A stretch of 64,000 bases of DNA, taken from Micrasema longulum (Eukaryota > Arthropoda > Insecta > Trichoptera > Brachycentridae). The position numbers and the translations under genes were made by a program. The stretch's first letter is position 1. Every line of letters begins with the position of its first letter. The stretch covers positions 179,373-243,372 of the forward strand of contig JAGVSM010003931.1 in the NCBI GenBank assembly GCA_022494885.1, read 5' to 3'. Of the stretch, positions 23,973 through 35,639 are shown piece after piece. The notes beneath the pieces are model-generated. The model was given only the letters and a program-made list of their open reading frames with translations, was not told where the DNA came from and ran no database searches.

Positions 23973-24056
23973 CTCTTAACCAGTATTTTTCAACGCACCT
24001 GACTGCCTCAAGGGGTAGATTAAAGACTATGCACGGATTGCCATGCGCATATTAGA
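23973..24056 (+). pseudogene. Relic of another exon 4 of the array family
   Basis: AACGCACCTGACTGCCTCAA at 23990-24009 is identical to exon 4 of the four genes, and the flanks match residues about 242-266. The reading frame is kept, but the Trp codon of the N-W-T sequon (residue 255) is TAG and the match decays after the ATGCGCAT string. It has GACTAT where copy D has GACTAT (H259Y), so it is closer to the D lineage. It is the remains of a deleted fifth copy downstream of C. Confidence 0.85.
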
Positions 24057-24119
24057 GGCATACATGCTCAACTGCCACTGCCCACTGTTCTTGATTTTAA
24101 AGAATAAAAAAAATATAAA

Positions 24120-24774
24120 AAACTAAACGTCGTTTTATGCCGGGGTTCCAAGAGACACCGGCATGAAATAATCGGCGTAAAATGAACACACATATAATGA
24201 AAGATATTGGGTTAGGTTCCGTGTCGAAATTCTAAGAACAATTAAACATGTTAATATAATACATAAATATCATATATATTGATTTATTAAATGAATACGG
24301 TTTAAATTCGTTTACAAAATAGACAATAGTCTCTTGATATAAATAAGGTTTTTTTATATAATAATAATAAATACTAACTCACTAGTTCATCGGTACTTAA
24401 TTAAATTCTCACACTTTTTTGAAAAAAGCATTCAATTTTATTTGCTTTGATTGTTGCTTCCTTTCTTGCAGAATTGTAGCATAGACTACAAACATTTAAA
24501 TATTCTTTTAATGAAAAAATAAAATATATAATCATACCTTTTTATTTTTCTTAAAAACAAAACGAAAATTAACTCGAAAACAATTTCACACACGCAAAAG
24601 GTTGCTCGCGTACACGGTAATAGAATACAACAACGTGTAAAAGTGTGTCTGCTATTAGAATCGTGGCGCCTACTGTCGTCTAGTGTCGACTAAACCGGGG
24701 AATCCCACGCCGACACCAACCGGCGTAATTGTAAATCGGCGTAAATCGAACCGGCGCAAAACGACGTTCACCTG
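24120..24774. mobile_element. Non-autonomous TIR element, Tigger/pogo-like ends
   Basis: The left end AACGTCGTTTTATGCCGG and right end CCGGCGCAAAACGACGTTCA (followed by CCTGTA) are inverted repeats. The right end read inward is CAGGTGAACGTCGTTTTGCG, resembling the CAGTTGAACC-type ends of Tigger/pogo elements, followed outside by TA. Internal GGCGTAAATCG-type motifs repeat the terminal sequence. There is no transposase frame. Confidence 0.6.
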
Positions 24775-24994
24775 TATAGGTATTCTCACTGCTTTTATGG
24801 ACATGCTTTAAGTTTTTATTGATATCTGAAAAACAAGGTTTATGTTTTTTTAAAATAAATAAACAATTTTGCTAAGTGGCGGTTTTGCTCCTTACTTTAC
24901 GAGAGTTAGCAAAGCGAACATATTCAGTTTTATTTTTCCAATATATTTAATAAATAAAAACGATAGTAAGCAATCAAGCAAAAACATATGAATG

Positions 24995-25120
24995 AATCGG
25001 GTCGTGGTCCCGAGGTAGTATTGTGGACTCACGGACCAAAGGTCTCAGGTTCAAATCCCACTCTACCATAACTCGATTTCCATTTTTCCAGCACAAGTTA
25101 TTTACGACTTTTAGGAAATG
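24995..25120 (+). mobile_element. tRNA-like SINE fragment
   Basis: The stretch CCCGAGGTAGTATTGTGGAC ... GGTTCAAATCCCACTCTACC has the spacing of tRNA-like A and B boxes but lacks a foldable acceptor stem, and is followed by an unrelated AT-rich body. A SINE head is more likely than a tRNA gene. Confidence 0.55.
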
Positions 25121-25309
25121 TTTTGAAAATTTAAATATTTAAGTAAATAATAAGAACCCTAGTATTTTTCTTTATTCTTTAAAAAAAAAAAAAATGTTTT
25201 TTAAACTAAAAAAAGTTGAACGAAATAAGTTAAAACAAAAAAAAACTTTATTAATATTTTAATTAATTACTTTACAATATGTAAAATATTGTTGATATTC
25301 GAATCAGTA

Positions 25310-25592
25310 GAATTAAAAAAATACATGTATCATCATCAATCCTTTTCCATACCTAATGAAGCATAGAGCACTGTTGTATAAGTACACCAATGGCAGCGTA
25401 TCCTAATCATGTTTGTTCAAAGAATGTAAGATGATCAGTCGTACGCTTCAGATAGCAGTCCAGAGACTGCATCTTCTAGTGAAAAAAAACCCTTTTAATA
25501 AATATTTAATTTCGATCATATCGGAAATTGAACTCGACACATTTCACATTGTAGGCACACGCGCTGACCATTACACCACAAAACGGACAGAC
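25310..25592 (-). mobile_element. tRNA-derived SINE, antisense copy
   Basis: The region from the ATCATCATCAATCC-like start to GCGCTGACCATTACACCACA at about 25560-25579 matches the SINE split around 56335-57205 (shared CACTGTT, AGTACACCAAT) and the copy at 17165-17402. The tRNA-like head is at the right end on the minus strand. Confidence 0.7.
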
Positions 25593-25774
25593 ATAATCAT
25601 TGATTGAACCATTCAAGTAATAAAAATGGTTTTTATCATCATATAACTCTACTATTTGTAAACTTAAACTTTTTATCATAATCAGTAAATATTTTACACG
25701 TAAGCTGTGATGACATAAGCGTGATAATGGCAAAAAACAGTAGTGGAATAATAAATTGAAATTATACATTCAAA

Positions 25775-25865
25775 CTTTACAATACTCAAGTAGAGGTTGC
25801 CATGTTTTCAACAAACCCGACAATTTAAAAGTCAAGTTCTTATAAATAAAGCCTTATTTTTAACT
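25775..25865 (+). repeat. Short dispersed repeat, copy 1
   Basis: It matches 38748-38835 in the same orientation: CAATACTCAAGTAGA, GTTGCCATGTTT and AAATAAAGCC occur in both. The class is unknown. Between here and 26790 the sequence is AT-rich and I see no gene. Confidence 0.6.
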
Positions 25866-26794
25866 GATAATGTTATAATTACCCTAAAAAACTGTATTCT
25901 GAATAAGTTTCAATTAAATTCTCACTTTTTTTGGATTTTGGATGTAATTAAAAATAGAAGTTAAAGTTGTAAAAATGCTTTACGTAGTCATTGTAAGCTG
26001 TAGATAGAAATTAATAACCAAGTTTACATTTTAGGTATAACAATATGTCCATGTTATTAAATTGTGGCAAAAGTAATTAAAATATGTTTCATATATAATA
26101 AAAAAAAATCTTATAATCAATATTTAGGAACTGATTTGGTCCAATGAATTTGAGGATCATTTAATAAACACAAAAACTCTAATAATCTGGATTAATAAGA
26201 GCCAGATTTTATTGTTTTTGAAATTACAAGGTTTCAAGAATTACAAATAATTTAGTAGCGTTTTAAGTCTGACGAATAACGCTTAACTACAATATTTGAA
26301 TTGGTCATTTGGAAAACGCCATTATTTAGTCAGATTAAACTTTTCGGAAATCACAGAAAATTGTTTTAAAAAATAGATTGAATAATAGATTTAAAAAAAA
26401 TGATTGAACGAAATATTTATATTTAACATAAATAAAAAAGTAGCTAGTAGCGAATTTTTTTCATTGATGATCTTTATTTTTATATTAAAATTGTTTTTTT
26501 AGTGAAATAAAGTGCTTTTGAAGTCAAAGTCACATCTGTCAAAAACCAGACTTAGGGTTTCTCAAATGACCGATGCAAGTTCTTGGAAGAATTGTAATAA
26601 GTAAAAGGTTGTCAGTGTTATGAAACACCGTGTGTATGAGAACAGTCACTGACAATAGTTAGAACATTTCCAAATGTTTGTACACAAGTCCTTTTTTTAA
26701 AGAGTTTAGATATTGGGAATATTTATTGTAACACAGATTAAAAATAAAATAAGTAAAATACAGAGACAATAAAACAAATTACAGATATATATTA
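25866..26794. other. AT-rich intergenic, no gene seen
   Basis: There is no frame with recognisable content and no inverted repeat or tandem array was noticed. Confidence 0.45.
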
Positions 26795-26890
26795 ATGTAT
26801 TCTGGATAAACTTCTACAGCGCCATTTTCGTGAAAATCACGTCAAGGGCGCTGTACAATAATTATCCCAACACGTCTTGCAGCTCCATAG
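26795..26890 (+). repeat. Partial copy of the GCGCCATTTT element
   Basis: The stretch has GCGCCATTTTCGTGAAAATC, GGGCGCTGTACAATAA and ACGTCTTGCAGCTCC in the same order as 10285-10520, with only the beginning of the internal repeat. A degenerate GTGT-rich stretch follows at about 26945-26980. Confidence 0.6.
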
Positions 26891-27314
26891 AAACTTATGA
26901 TATCCACAGTAAGACAAAACGGTTATGATGTTTCTTTATGAATGTGAAAGTATGGGAGTGAGTGTGTGTTTGTGAATGAGTATAAATTTGATAGTTTAAA
27001 ATTGAGTTCATAAATGTGAATTGAATACATTGTCAAATTTACGCAAATACTTCCTCGACGTAAGCTGTTACATCGACGTCGTCTTTAAAACAAAAACGTA
27101 ATTTATGCTTCGCTTTTTGCAATATAACGTTTTAAGTATTAAAGTATCATGTCATTCCTGGTGTCATCAGTATTCGCAAACATGATATTAAAAACGTCAA
27201 TAATTACGTAGATAATCAACGTAGGTAGAAACTAACACGTAAAATATTATAACTGACGTGTTTGTAAAATATACGTAATTGAAATTGGGCCATATGCTGA
27301 AGTCATTTATCTTT

Positions 27315-27890
27315 TTTAATTTATTTTTTTTATAAAGGAGTTGCTTATTTTTTGCCTTGTTTATTATGTACAAGGCTTATAATAATTGCAAAAGGTATGA
27401 TCCTTTTTATTATTCTTACTATTGTGTGAGGATCTGGGGGGTTAATCGGCTGTGGCCCTGTCAAGGAACTTCTCCGCAGGAGAAGCCGGACTATTGACAG
27501 GGATCAATAGACCTTATGTTCCACTTTGAGAGCGTTCGGCGTTTTAGGTCCTTTATTTATTTCAATAATTACCTTTACTATTTTTACCACTATAATATTA
27601 CCTTACGCGATGAATCCTTCTAAATTATTACTGTTACGATATCTTCTAGTTCCTCATCCAGACTTATACATCGTGCCTCTATCTGCATTCGCTCTAAGCT
27701 GAAAATGGGACAATGCATCAAAAAATGAGGGACATCTTGAGGTGTCTCATCATTGCATGGACGGCTATTAATTTCTGAGAGCTTAAAACGGTGAAGATAG
27801 CTCATAAAACCGCTGTGGCCGGTGAGGATTTGAGTCGATTCGCGGCGAACTTGCTGCGTTTTCCCGAAATCAAAGGCATGAAAGATTAAA
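27315..27890 (-). mobile_element. LINE 3' fragment with RNase H-like tail and zinc-knuckle
   Basis: On the minus strand, the frame around 27890-27620 reads STQILTGHSGFMSYLHRF, then CNDETPQDVPHFLMHCP and IFSLERMQIEARC. The TGH-x-x-F-x-x-YLHRF segment followed by C-x-x-x-ETP-x-DVPHFLMHCP is the end of ORF2 in LINEs with an RNase H region (I, R1 or LOA type). The 3' UTR (27315-27560) matches in inverse orientation 30420-30665. It is 5' truncated. Confidence 0.75.
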
Positions 27891-28264
27891 AAAAAAAAAA
27901 AATTACTTGCCAGTCCAGTAATTTAACTTAAATAGCGGTCGTTCCAGAGCTAAAGAGTTTGTCATTCGTCTTTAAAGTCATATAGGTAGCTTGCTCACCA
28001 CATACCGCATACCGCATCTGAGGACATAAGTCTCCTTGGCGGTGCCCAATACATGAAAAATTCGCTCATTGTCAAACGAGAAAAGCTGCCCGAAGAAGCT
28101 CTCTGAAATCTGGTAGCCTTAGCATCTTTGTGCTTATAGGTAGTACTGTTTTTAATTAGCGAGCAATAAGATTTTCAGTTGTATGATTATTATTAAAGAT
28201 AATTTAGCTTTATTTTTGTGAACACCTCCAAGGTCGCTGCACAATAAATATGTAAACGTACATT
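27891..28264. other. Intergenic, no gene; scrap of the GCGCCATTTT element
   Basis: About 28205-28250 resembles the repeat at 10285 (TTTTTGTGAACACCTCCAAG and GCTGCACAATAAATA). The rest has no recognisable content. Confidence 0.45.
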
Positions 28265-30045
28265 ATACATAATAATGAAGTGTTGGACAGCCAAGTTTTG
28301 GATCTTCGTCAACAAGTTGCTAATTTACAGGAAGAGGCTAATACTAGAGATCAATGGACAAGACTCAACAATGTGGAAATTTTAGATATTTCAGAAAAAA
28401 AGGGGAATATATTTTTTATTTTTTTTTTTTACAGTAAACTTAAGAGGTAAAACCGAGTATTCAAAAAATAAAGCATAATTACATAGCAATGAAAGACATA
28501 TTATTAGTAAAAATAGTAAACGAAAAAATCCCACAAAGGTATGGCCTGTTCGTGGGTATACAAGAAAATGTTAATGAATTTTTGCTCCTATAATAAATAA
28601 AGAACGGTTTTAATATTTTTGTGTACCATAAGCAAGAAAAAATAAAATATTCTGTAAAAGATAACATGTTTTTTTGTAGTAATTAAAAAAGGAAATTAAA
28701 AATAAATAAAAAAACACAAAAATATTCATTATTATCAAAGACAACAAAATATATCATGGAAAAAAAGAGTTAATATTTGATTACTAGTGTAAAAATATTG
28801 GCTCATCCCTTTCTGTTAACATAAATGATCATCAAATTAGATTTGCAAATAGAGTGGCATTCTGGAATCGTTACTCTACATCAAAGTCGTCTTAAATAAT
28901 TATACAACTCCGGGACAGGAAAATAAAAAATGATCTTATAAGCGCAATCCGCATGAGAAAAGGTCTTAAAACTGGTGACTTGGGATTGGGAGGTGATGGA
29001 AACGTTTATTTTAACTATCATTTAACCAAACGAAATAAAGATCTCCATAAAAAAACAAGGGAACTTGCTAAAGTGAAAGATTATAAATACGTATGGATCA
29101 AAGATTGCCGTATTTATGTACGAAAAAATGATACATCCCCGCCTATTCTAATAAAAGCAGAATCGGACCTTAATAAAATGTTGCAGTGACTATATGTCAA
29201 AGTTCTCTCTCTGTTCTCTTATTTCTATTGTCTTTTTTTTGTACAATTATTTCACATCTAATAATATACTCAATATCACCATACAATCATTTACACACAA
29301 TCTCACACAAATACACACAAACACACCTCTACACTTACTAACATACAAATACACATAAACACACCCTTTTCTTCTTCTTTCTGTGCCATATCAGGTCTCC
29401 CCGACGTTGGCGATCACTCTAGAGTAGGCATTCCGGTCCTGCGCCAACTGGAACAGCGCCTCAACCCCACGCACTCCCGTCCAGTCGCGGATGTTTCTCA
29501 GCCAGGACATCTATCGCCTTCCAACCCCACGCTTTCCCTCGATCTTTCCCATCATAATAAGCTGTAGAAGCGTATATTTGTTTACGCGCATGATATGGCC
29601 TAGATATGCGAGTTTTCTCTGTTTTATTGAGGACAGTAGTTCTTTTTCGGCACTGGCTCGTCTCAACACCTCCACGTTGGTCACTAAATCTGTCCACGGA
29701 ATTCTCAGCATTCTCCGGTGAAGCCACATTTCAAAAGCCTTCAATCGGTTCATGGAGTTCACCTCGAGAGTCCACGTTTCAACCCCGTAGAGGAGTATTG
29801 ACTACACATAGCACTTGACCATCCTCTGTCTCAGTTTTAAATTAAGACTATCACTGCAGAAGAATGATTTCATGCCATTGAATGCTGATGGTGCTATTTC
29901 TATTCTGCATCTAATTTATTGTATCATAATTTAATATTTTTATTTTTTATTTAGAAATTTCGCTGATCTGTCTTTAAACCGTATCTTTTTTATGTTGTTA
30001 TATCATTGTCGACTGTTTGTTTCTGTATAATAAATAAATAAATAA
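28265..30045 (+). mobile_element. LINE ORF1 fragment and 3' end, split by an RTE insertion
   Basis: At 28275-28395 a frame reads VLDLRQQVANLQEEANTRDQ (coiled coil), then WTRLNNVEI. At 28953-29189 a 78-aa frame contains YFNYHLTKRNKDLHKKTREL, KYVWIKDCRIYVRKND and SDLNKML, the conserved C-terminal domain of insect LINE ORF1 (gag-like) proteins. A stop is followed by a CACA-rich stretch, then, after a minus-strand RTE (29363-29915), a 3' UTR ending AATAAATAAATAAATAA at 30030-30046. The same 3' UTR occurs antisense at 40985-41220. No RT lies between ORF1 and the tail. Confidence 0.7.
29363..29915 (-). mobile_element. RTE-like LINE 3' fragment, nested
   Basis: Minus-strand frames read MNRLKAFEMWLHRRMLRIPW, TDLVTNVEVLRRASAEKELL and YLGHIMRVNKYTLLQLIMMG then GKIEGKRGVGRR, the hallmark C-terminus of BovB/RTE-type RTs. 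It is the same family as the sense copy at 61035-61830. The end near 29363 (TTCTTCTTTCTGTGCCATAT in plus orientation) corresponds to the 3' end. It lies inside an older LINE (28265-30045). Confidence 0.85.
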
Positions 30046-30419
30046 TTCCCGGCATCATATTTCACGTATACTGTCTGTATTTCATTACTTAATTCATAGA
30101 CTGTTATTCGTCCCCCTTAACAAAAATAATTATAGCAACGAGTTAAACATAATTAAATATATCGCGGTAAATAACGGATATAATAACACATTACTTGAGA
30201 ACCTTATAAGAAAGAAACAAAAGCCCCTCGTAAATAATAAATTAATTCAAGTAGCTCAATCACAAATTACTATCGACGTGCTACTAAGCGAAGTGATAAC
30301 CATTTCTCACCATGGTTGTTTATCGTAATCCCGATCGCAATGGAACATCCGTGAACACCTAATATTAAATGTCTGGTAAAATAAACCAAAGTAGGGAAGA
30401 AAATGCCGAACACTCCTCT
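30046..30419. other. Intergenic, no gene seen
   Basis: No coding frame with recognisable motifs and no repeat was identified. The 94-aa minus-strand frame at 30270-30554 overlaps LINE 3' UTR and is not considered coding. Confidence 0.45.
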
Positions 30420-30665
30420 AGTGGAACGGAAGGCCTGTTGACTGCTGCCAACAGGCCGGCTTCTCCTGAAGAGTTTTAAGTGGTTTCCTCTCCACATAAG
30501 CAAATGCTGAGAAGTTCCTGATTGGCCCACATTAGTATATCCCCCTGATCCCAACAGTTTAGATAAATTTAAAGAAATTTAATTGCAGAAAAATCCACTT
30601 TTGAAATATAAACCTTGTATATTGTAAGCAAGGTAAATAATAAAGCAACTCCTATATAAAAAAAT
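30420..30665 (+). mobile_element. LINE 3' UTR fragment
   Basis: It is the inverse of 27315-27520: both carry AGGCCGGCTTCTCC-type and CCTTGTATATTGTAAGCAAGG-type segments and an AATAAAGCAACTCCTATA end. No coding part remains. Confidence 0.55.
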
Positions 30666-31224
30666 AAATATATATATTAAATGTCAAAATATTTACGTTT
30701 TGCGACGTATAATCCTGCTGCGCAATCACATATTTGAATTTCACCGGTGTAAATATGAAAAATACTCCACAACTGCGATTTATATTTATTTATTTATAAT
30801 ATATTATTCTTTTTACTGCATTTAGTCGGCAGTTGGAAAGCCAAATGTCAAGTAAAGCAGTCGCCATAGTAATTGTAATTTAATTTTCACTTTTTTGTAT
30901 AAGTAACTCCTTACTATTTTGCAAATGCAAAATGTTGTATTATTTTTTAAAGTAAACGTCGATTTTCGCCAGTGAACTGTATTTATTTACGAGAAAAAAA
31001 AATACCGTCACGAGCTTTGACGTAGATATTACACACGCGTTGACTTATGACTGCGATAACTTAAGCATGTTCATTATTGTTCATTGTGATTGCTCAAATG
31101 CTTAGCATGTTTTTAAGTACGTCGATTGTTTTTTGTGATTAAGCTACAGGTTTGGGTCGGAATGTGACGGGTTTGGAGTAGGGATGTGTCGGATTAGCAC
31201 AGTTAAAGATTTAAGATTAAAAAA
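30666..31224. other. AT-rich intergenic, no gene seen
   Basis: No open frame of interest. A short GTTTGGGTCGGAATGTGACG stretch near 31150 is GC-richer but unassigned. Confidence 0.45.
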
Positions 31225-31585
31225 AAATATTTATTCATATAAAGGCACATATTACACAAAAATAATAACTTATCCCTAACTCTATGAGGCCAAGAGCCCT
31301 GTGTTGAGTTGAGATAAAACAAAATGAAAAGTGGAAGCACGCATATTATTAAAAAATACCACGAACAATAAATATTACATAAATATAAATTTCAATAAAT
31401 CTGGACAACACGCTTAATAGTCCTGTATGTATATCTTTGTAATGTCTCGCAGCAGTCTCCTGCAATGGTCTTTTCCCTTAGACAACTCACATTTGTACAC
31501 TTCTCCTGAAAATGGCCTGTGTTTTGGATAACTTAATATGTTCATTCAGGACATTGAACACTCTTGAGGCCACAAAAGAGAAATT
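31225..31585 (-). mobile_element. LINE 3'-end fragment
   Basis: The T-rich left end and the AGAGCCCTGTGTTGAGTTGA string match scraps at about 7440-7530 and 58030-58110. Beyond 31400 is a non-coding stretch (GCAGCAGTCTCCTGCAATGG) probably belonging to the same element. Confidence 0.5.
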
Positions 31586-31589
31586 TCTC

Positions 31590-32400
31590 TATTTTATTTA
31601 TTTTATTTTATTTTATTTTATTTATTTGGATAACCAACAGCTATAATTATATCATATTTATATAACAAAACAAATAAGCCAATTACAGGTTTTCTCAAGT
31701 AGCATCACAGTAAGTTAAAAAAGATTCTCGAACATAAAATGAATAGTAATTAAATGTAAATTTAAAAGAAAAGAAAAAAAATACTACGAGTTATTTTGAA
31801 AGCAAACGCCGCACGTTATTAAGATTATTTTCAAATAAATCTATGTTAAATGATTTATTTAGTACATTAAAATTATTAAAAGTTCGCCATAAATATGAAT
31901 TTTGCCTATAATTAGATGAAACAAGAGGTATGTGAAGAAGAGGGTTATTTCTTAAAACTTTGGAAGGAACATTGATAGAAAGTTTGCAAAGTAGTTCAGG
32001 ACAGTCAATTGAACCAGAGGCAATTTTAAGTAAATAAATTATATCCGCTATTTCACGACGTTTTTGCAGAGGCAGTAGGTGATGTTTTTTACATATATGA
32101 ATATACTGGTCAGATTTAAACTCAAGTTTCAACCGGAAACACATGAACTTTACGAATTTTTTTGAATATTTTCAATGCGTGATATCTGCACATTGTACAT
32201 AGGATTCCATATTTGTGATGCATATTCTAAGTTGCTTCGCACTAATGTACAGTAAAGGATTTTAAGTGTCTTTGCCATAGTGAACGACGTAGAGCTACGC
32301 ATAACAAAGCCAAGCGCACGCGATGACTTTTTTATGTAATTTACTATCATGGAAGACACCTAGATCCTTAACACATAATGAGCGTTGGAGGTTTTGCGAA
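31590..32400 (-). mobile_element. Jockey-like LINE 3' fragment with RT C-terminus
   Basis: Two minus-strand frames, 32150-32359 and 31791-32144, together read SSMIVNYIKKSSRALGFVMR, KTLKILYCTLVRSNLEYASQ and IWNP, then after a frameshift HHLLPLQKRREIADIIYLLK and ASGSIDCPELLCKL. This is the RT thumb and tail of Jockey-type elements, and the closest relative of the 361-1319 insertion. Tandem TTTTA units at 31596-31625 are the complement of the tail. A shorter 3' UTR copy lies at 52925-53040. Confidence 0.85.
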
Positions 32401-32649
32401 AGTCGTTCGTGTTTTATAGTATTACATACATAATTAAAATTACAGGAAAGCCTCGTAAGAGCATTTTGCTGGGATCTGTTCTTGTAGCCGCATGTCCGGA
32501 AATGTGTCGATGACTCTTTTAAAAAAATTGACTAATATCCAGAACCTTCTCGAATTAAAACAATGTCTAGATGGAAAAGTTAGGGGACATTGATTGTTGT
32601 CTATTCAAATAATTAGTTGTTGATTGCCAGTGTCTAACATAACAATAAA

Positions 32650-33655
32650 AATAAAACTAGGCTGATTTTGTGATTTGTTGACCATATGGTAGTTAGTAGT
32701 TTTAAATTAGTTAGTAATTATAAATTAAAAATCATCCCATTTTTTATTAACAAAACAAATTTAGATTCAGTAGCACCAAAATTTAATAATAAATATGGAC
32801 AACGTACGTTGGATTATATTGTTCCAAAAGTATTTAATTTGTTGCCACTTGACATGAAAACATGTCATAGTAAAAATAAAATTAAGTTTCTATTACGTAA
32901 GTGGTTAGTAAATAAAACGTTCCTATATTGATTTATTATTTATGTAATATTTATGTAATACATTTTTAATTTTTTTTTACATTTTTTATTTATTATTATT
33001 TTTTTACATATATATATATATATAAATATATTTTTTAATTTATTTTTTTAGTTTATTATTATTAATTTTTTTTATCCCTCATTGAATACATTTTGGTTAT
33101 TTTCTTGGGTTAACCTTTTCTTTTCTTTTATTACTTTCTTTCTTTCATATTTCATTTACATTTTTTAGATCTTAATTTTAATATGTACTTTTAATTTTCT
33201 TACTAATTTTTTTTTTCTGTAGATATGAATTGAATTTCTCAATTTACTTTACCTTGTTTAATTTATTTTTTTATCTTGTTTTGATTACATTTATGAGCAC
33301 ACACTATTTATAAATGTGTCTATTTTTTTTTCTTATATTTAAAATATATTTAAGTAAATTACTATTCTTTAATTTTAATTGTTTTATTTTACTCTATTTT
33401 CTTACTTAAAAAAAAAAAAAATCTTTAAACTATTTTTATGTTTATTATTTTATATGTATACAGTATTATGTCTGTACTCTTCTTATTTGATTATTAATTA
33501 AAACTAATGTCTGAGCACCCGATGACAAACTATTATTGAATAGTTTATCGGGACAAAATATATCTTAATACTTTGTTTTCTTTATAATGTATTAATATTG
33601 TAATGATATGTATATTTTATTGAATAAAGACTCTATAAAAAAAAAAAAGTAGTAA
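32650..33655 (+). mobile_element. CR1/Jockey-like LINE 3' end
   Basis: The frame 32686-32931 (81 aa) has NLDSVAPKFNNKYGQRTLDY and IVPKVFNLLPLDMK, the final segment of an RT ORF (the FGQRT-x-x-x-x-x-PK-x-FN-x-LP pattern). A very AT-rich 3' UTR with a TATATATATA run at 33011-33022 ends in GAATAAAGACTC plus a poly-A run at 33638-33650. Confidence 0.7.
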
Positions 33656-34650
33656 AAATAATTTTTCACCAAAGCAATTGCAACAAAACTAACTGCTATC
33701 TAACATGTTCAGTACTTGATACAACAGATACAATTAAATATATTGGTGTATACATAGATCAAAACTTAAAATGGAAGGACCATATTAGTGAACTAATTAA
33801 ACGCATTAGAAAATGTATGTACATATTTATTAGATAAAGGAATATTTAAAAAATCAATAAATTAAAAATAACTTATTACTCAATTGTACAATCTTTGTTA
33901 CAATATGATATTGTTGTATGGGGTGGTGCATATGCCAATATATTAAACCCTCTTAAAATAGTACAAAGATTAAATATTAAAGTAATTTTAAGGAAACCCT
34001 AACATTCAATACGAGAATTCTATATCAATTATTAAAAGTTCATACAGTAGACACTATTTTAATAATAAATTTATAAACAAGAAAAAATACAAGAGTTTGA
34101 GATGAATAAGTCACTCAGATACCAAAATAATATTAAAATCTTTAAATTCCACAAGTCATGGTAAAAATAGCTTCGTCTTCAAAGGTGTCAAAAATTACAA
34201 TAATCTCCCCAATGAATTAAAAACCATTGAAACTAATATTTTTATAAATAAATTCAAAGTAAATCCAAAGACATTATTTGAACAAGTGTAAAAACTGCAT
34301 AAAATTTTTATTAGTATGAATGTAGTATTATTTTCGGTTTTTCTTTATATTTCATTTGTTTTTTTTTTTTTCTCATGTACTCGTATTTTCAAAATTATAT
34401 AAACTCTAATAGATAAATAAGTATAACAGTGTTAATCACTCTCCAGGCACAAGAGTTAGTATCTTTTATTGAAGAGTTACAGATATAACATTTACTAGAT
34501 GTATAAAAGTAGATTTGTTTAGAATAAAAAAAACATGTATATTTATGAAATTTATTAATATATTTTTTTTTTTTTTCATATTTGTATTTTTGTTAGAACT
34601 GTTACATTATAAGTTATGTGTAAAACATTACAACAAACAATAAAATTTAT
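33656..34650 (+). mobile_element. LINE 3' fragment, degenerate RT and 3' UTR
   Basis: Frames in the 33720-34000 region read TIKYIGVYIDQNLKWKDHIS, ELIKRIRKCMYIF, LLQYDIVVWGGAYANI and VQRLNIKVILRKP, matching the same RT region as the better preserved copy at 54340-55597. Stops interrupt it. Its 3' UTR (CACTCTCC-x-x-GCACAAGAGTTAG) recurs at 59070-59330. Confidence 0.75.
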
Positions 34651-35444
34651 TCCTTTTATTTCATTGTTTATTTTATTTAACACTTATTTTGATGAACTCG
34701 TATGTGTACATTTCATGTAAAATTTGTTGTTATTTTCCTAAAATATCTAAATGAAAAACATAAAGAATTACAAAAAAAATGTTTCTAATTTTATTTTAGA
34801 ACTTCCATCTCGACAGTAAAAAAATGGCCAGATTTTGTTTTTTCCCCTCAGAACAAAAAACAAGTTATACAAATATTTTCTTACAAAATTCATCAAAAGA
34901 ATTTTTCAACTGATTCGATAGTTCCTCACAAGGTCGATAAGTAAAAAAAAGCGCACTTTGATTTTCATATACTACTATCAATTTCAAGTACTTTTAGACA
35001 AATTTGGATTACTCCATGACGGGATTGATATTAGGATATTTTCAATAAGGATGAAGCTCAGACTTACTACATTGAAAAATAACTAGTTTTCCCACACGCT
35101 TATGAAATACATGTCTTAACGAAGCATTAATGAATATGTACAAAACAAAAAAATACATTTTTAAATAAGTCAACTGCCTATAGGCAGAAAAGTGAAAGTT
35201 ACGTAGAGTGTAGTGACCACTTTATCCGGACGATGAAAGATCAGCTCTCTAAATGGCTGCACTTAGAAGGACGGGATTTCACAGCATAAGAAGTTTTTTT
35301 TTAATATTTTTATTCAGCATAAAAAAACAACAGCAATTAAAACAAAAAAATATAATATTTATAAATAATCCAAAATTATAGACAAATTGAGGATCGTTTT
35401 TTCAAAACACGATATTCACCCCACATAGTGATTTGCATTATCCC
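34651..35444. other. AT-rich intergenic, no gene seen
   Basis: No coding frame or recognisable element was found. Confidence 0.45.
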
Positions 35445-35500
35445 GTATCAAGTCCAGTATCAAGACCAGTATCAAGTCCAGTATCAAGTCCAGTATTGAG
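35445..35500. repeat. 12-bp minisatellite (four units)
   Basis: GTATCAAGTCCA is repeated four times (35445-35492), with one T-to-A change in the second unit, followed by a partial GTATTGAG. It does not lie in an open frame. Confidence 0.9.
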
Positions 35501-35639
35501 ACGCATTGATACCTTAAAAAAAAACTAACCAAAACGCCCTTAAAACCGGCTTAAACATACCTTGCTCCACTGCCTGGTCTCCCCAATATTCCAAATATAT
35601 TTTAAGAATTGGAAAAATTAAAAAAAAATGGAATCTTCT

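Noticed and set aside
29491..29818. Plus-strand frames of 70-76 aa.
   Set aside because: They are the complement of the RTE reverse transcriptase tail encoded on the minus strand.
33005..33030. TATATATATA run as a promoter.
   Set aside because: It is in the very AT-rich 3' UTR of a LINE with no gene downstream.
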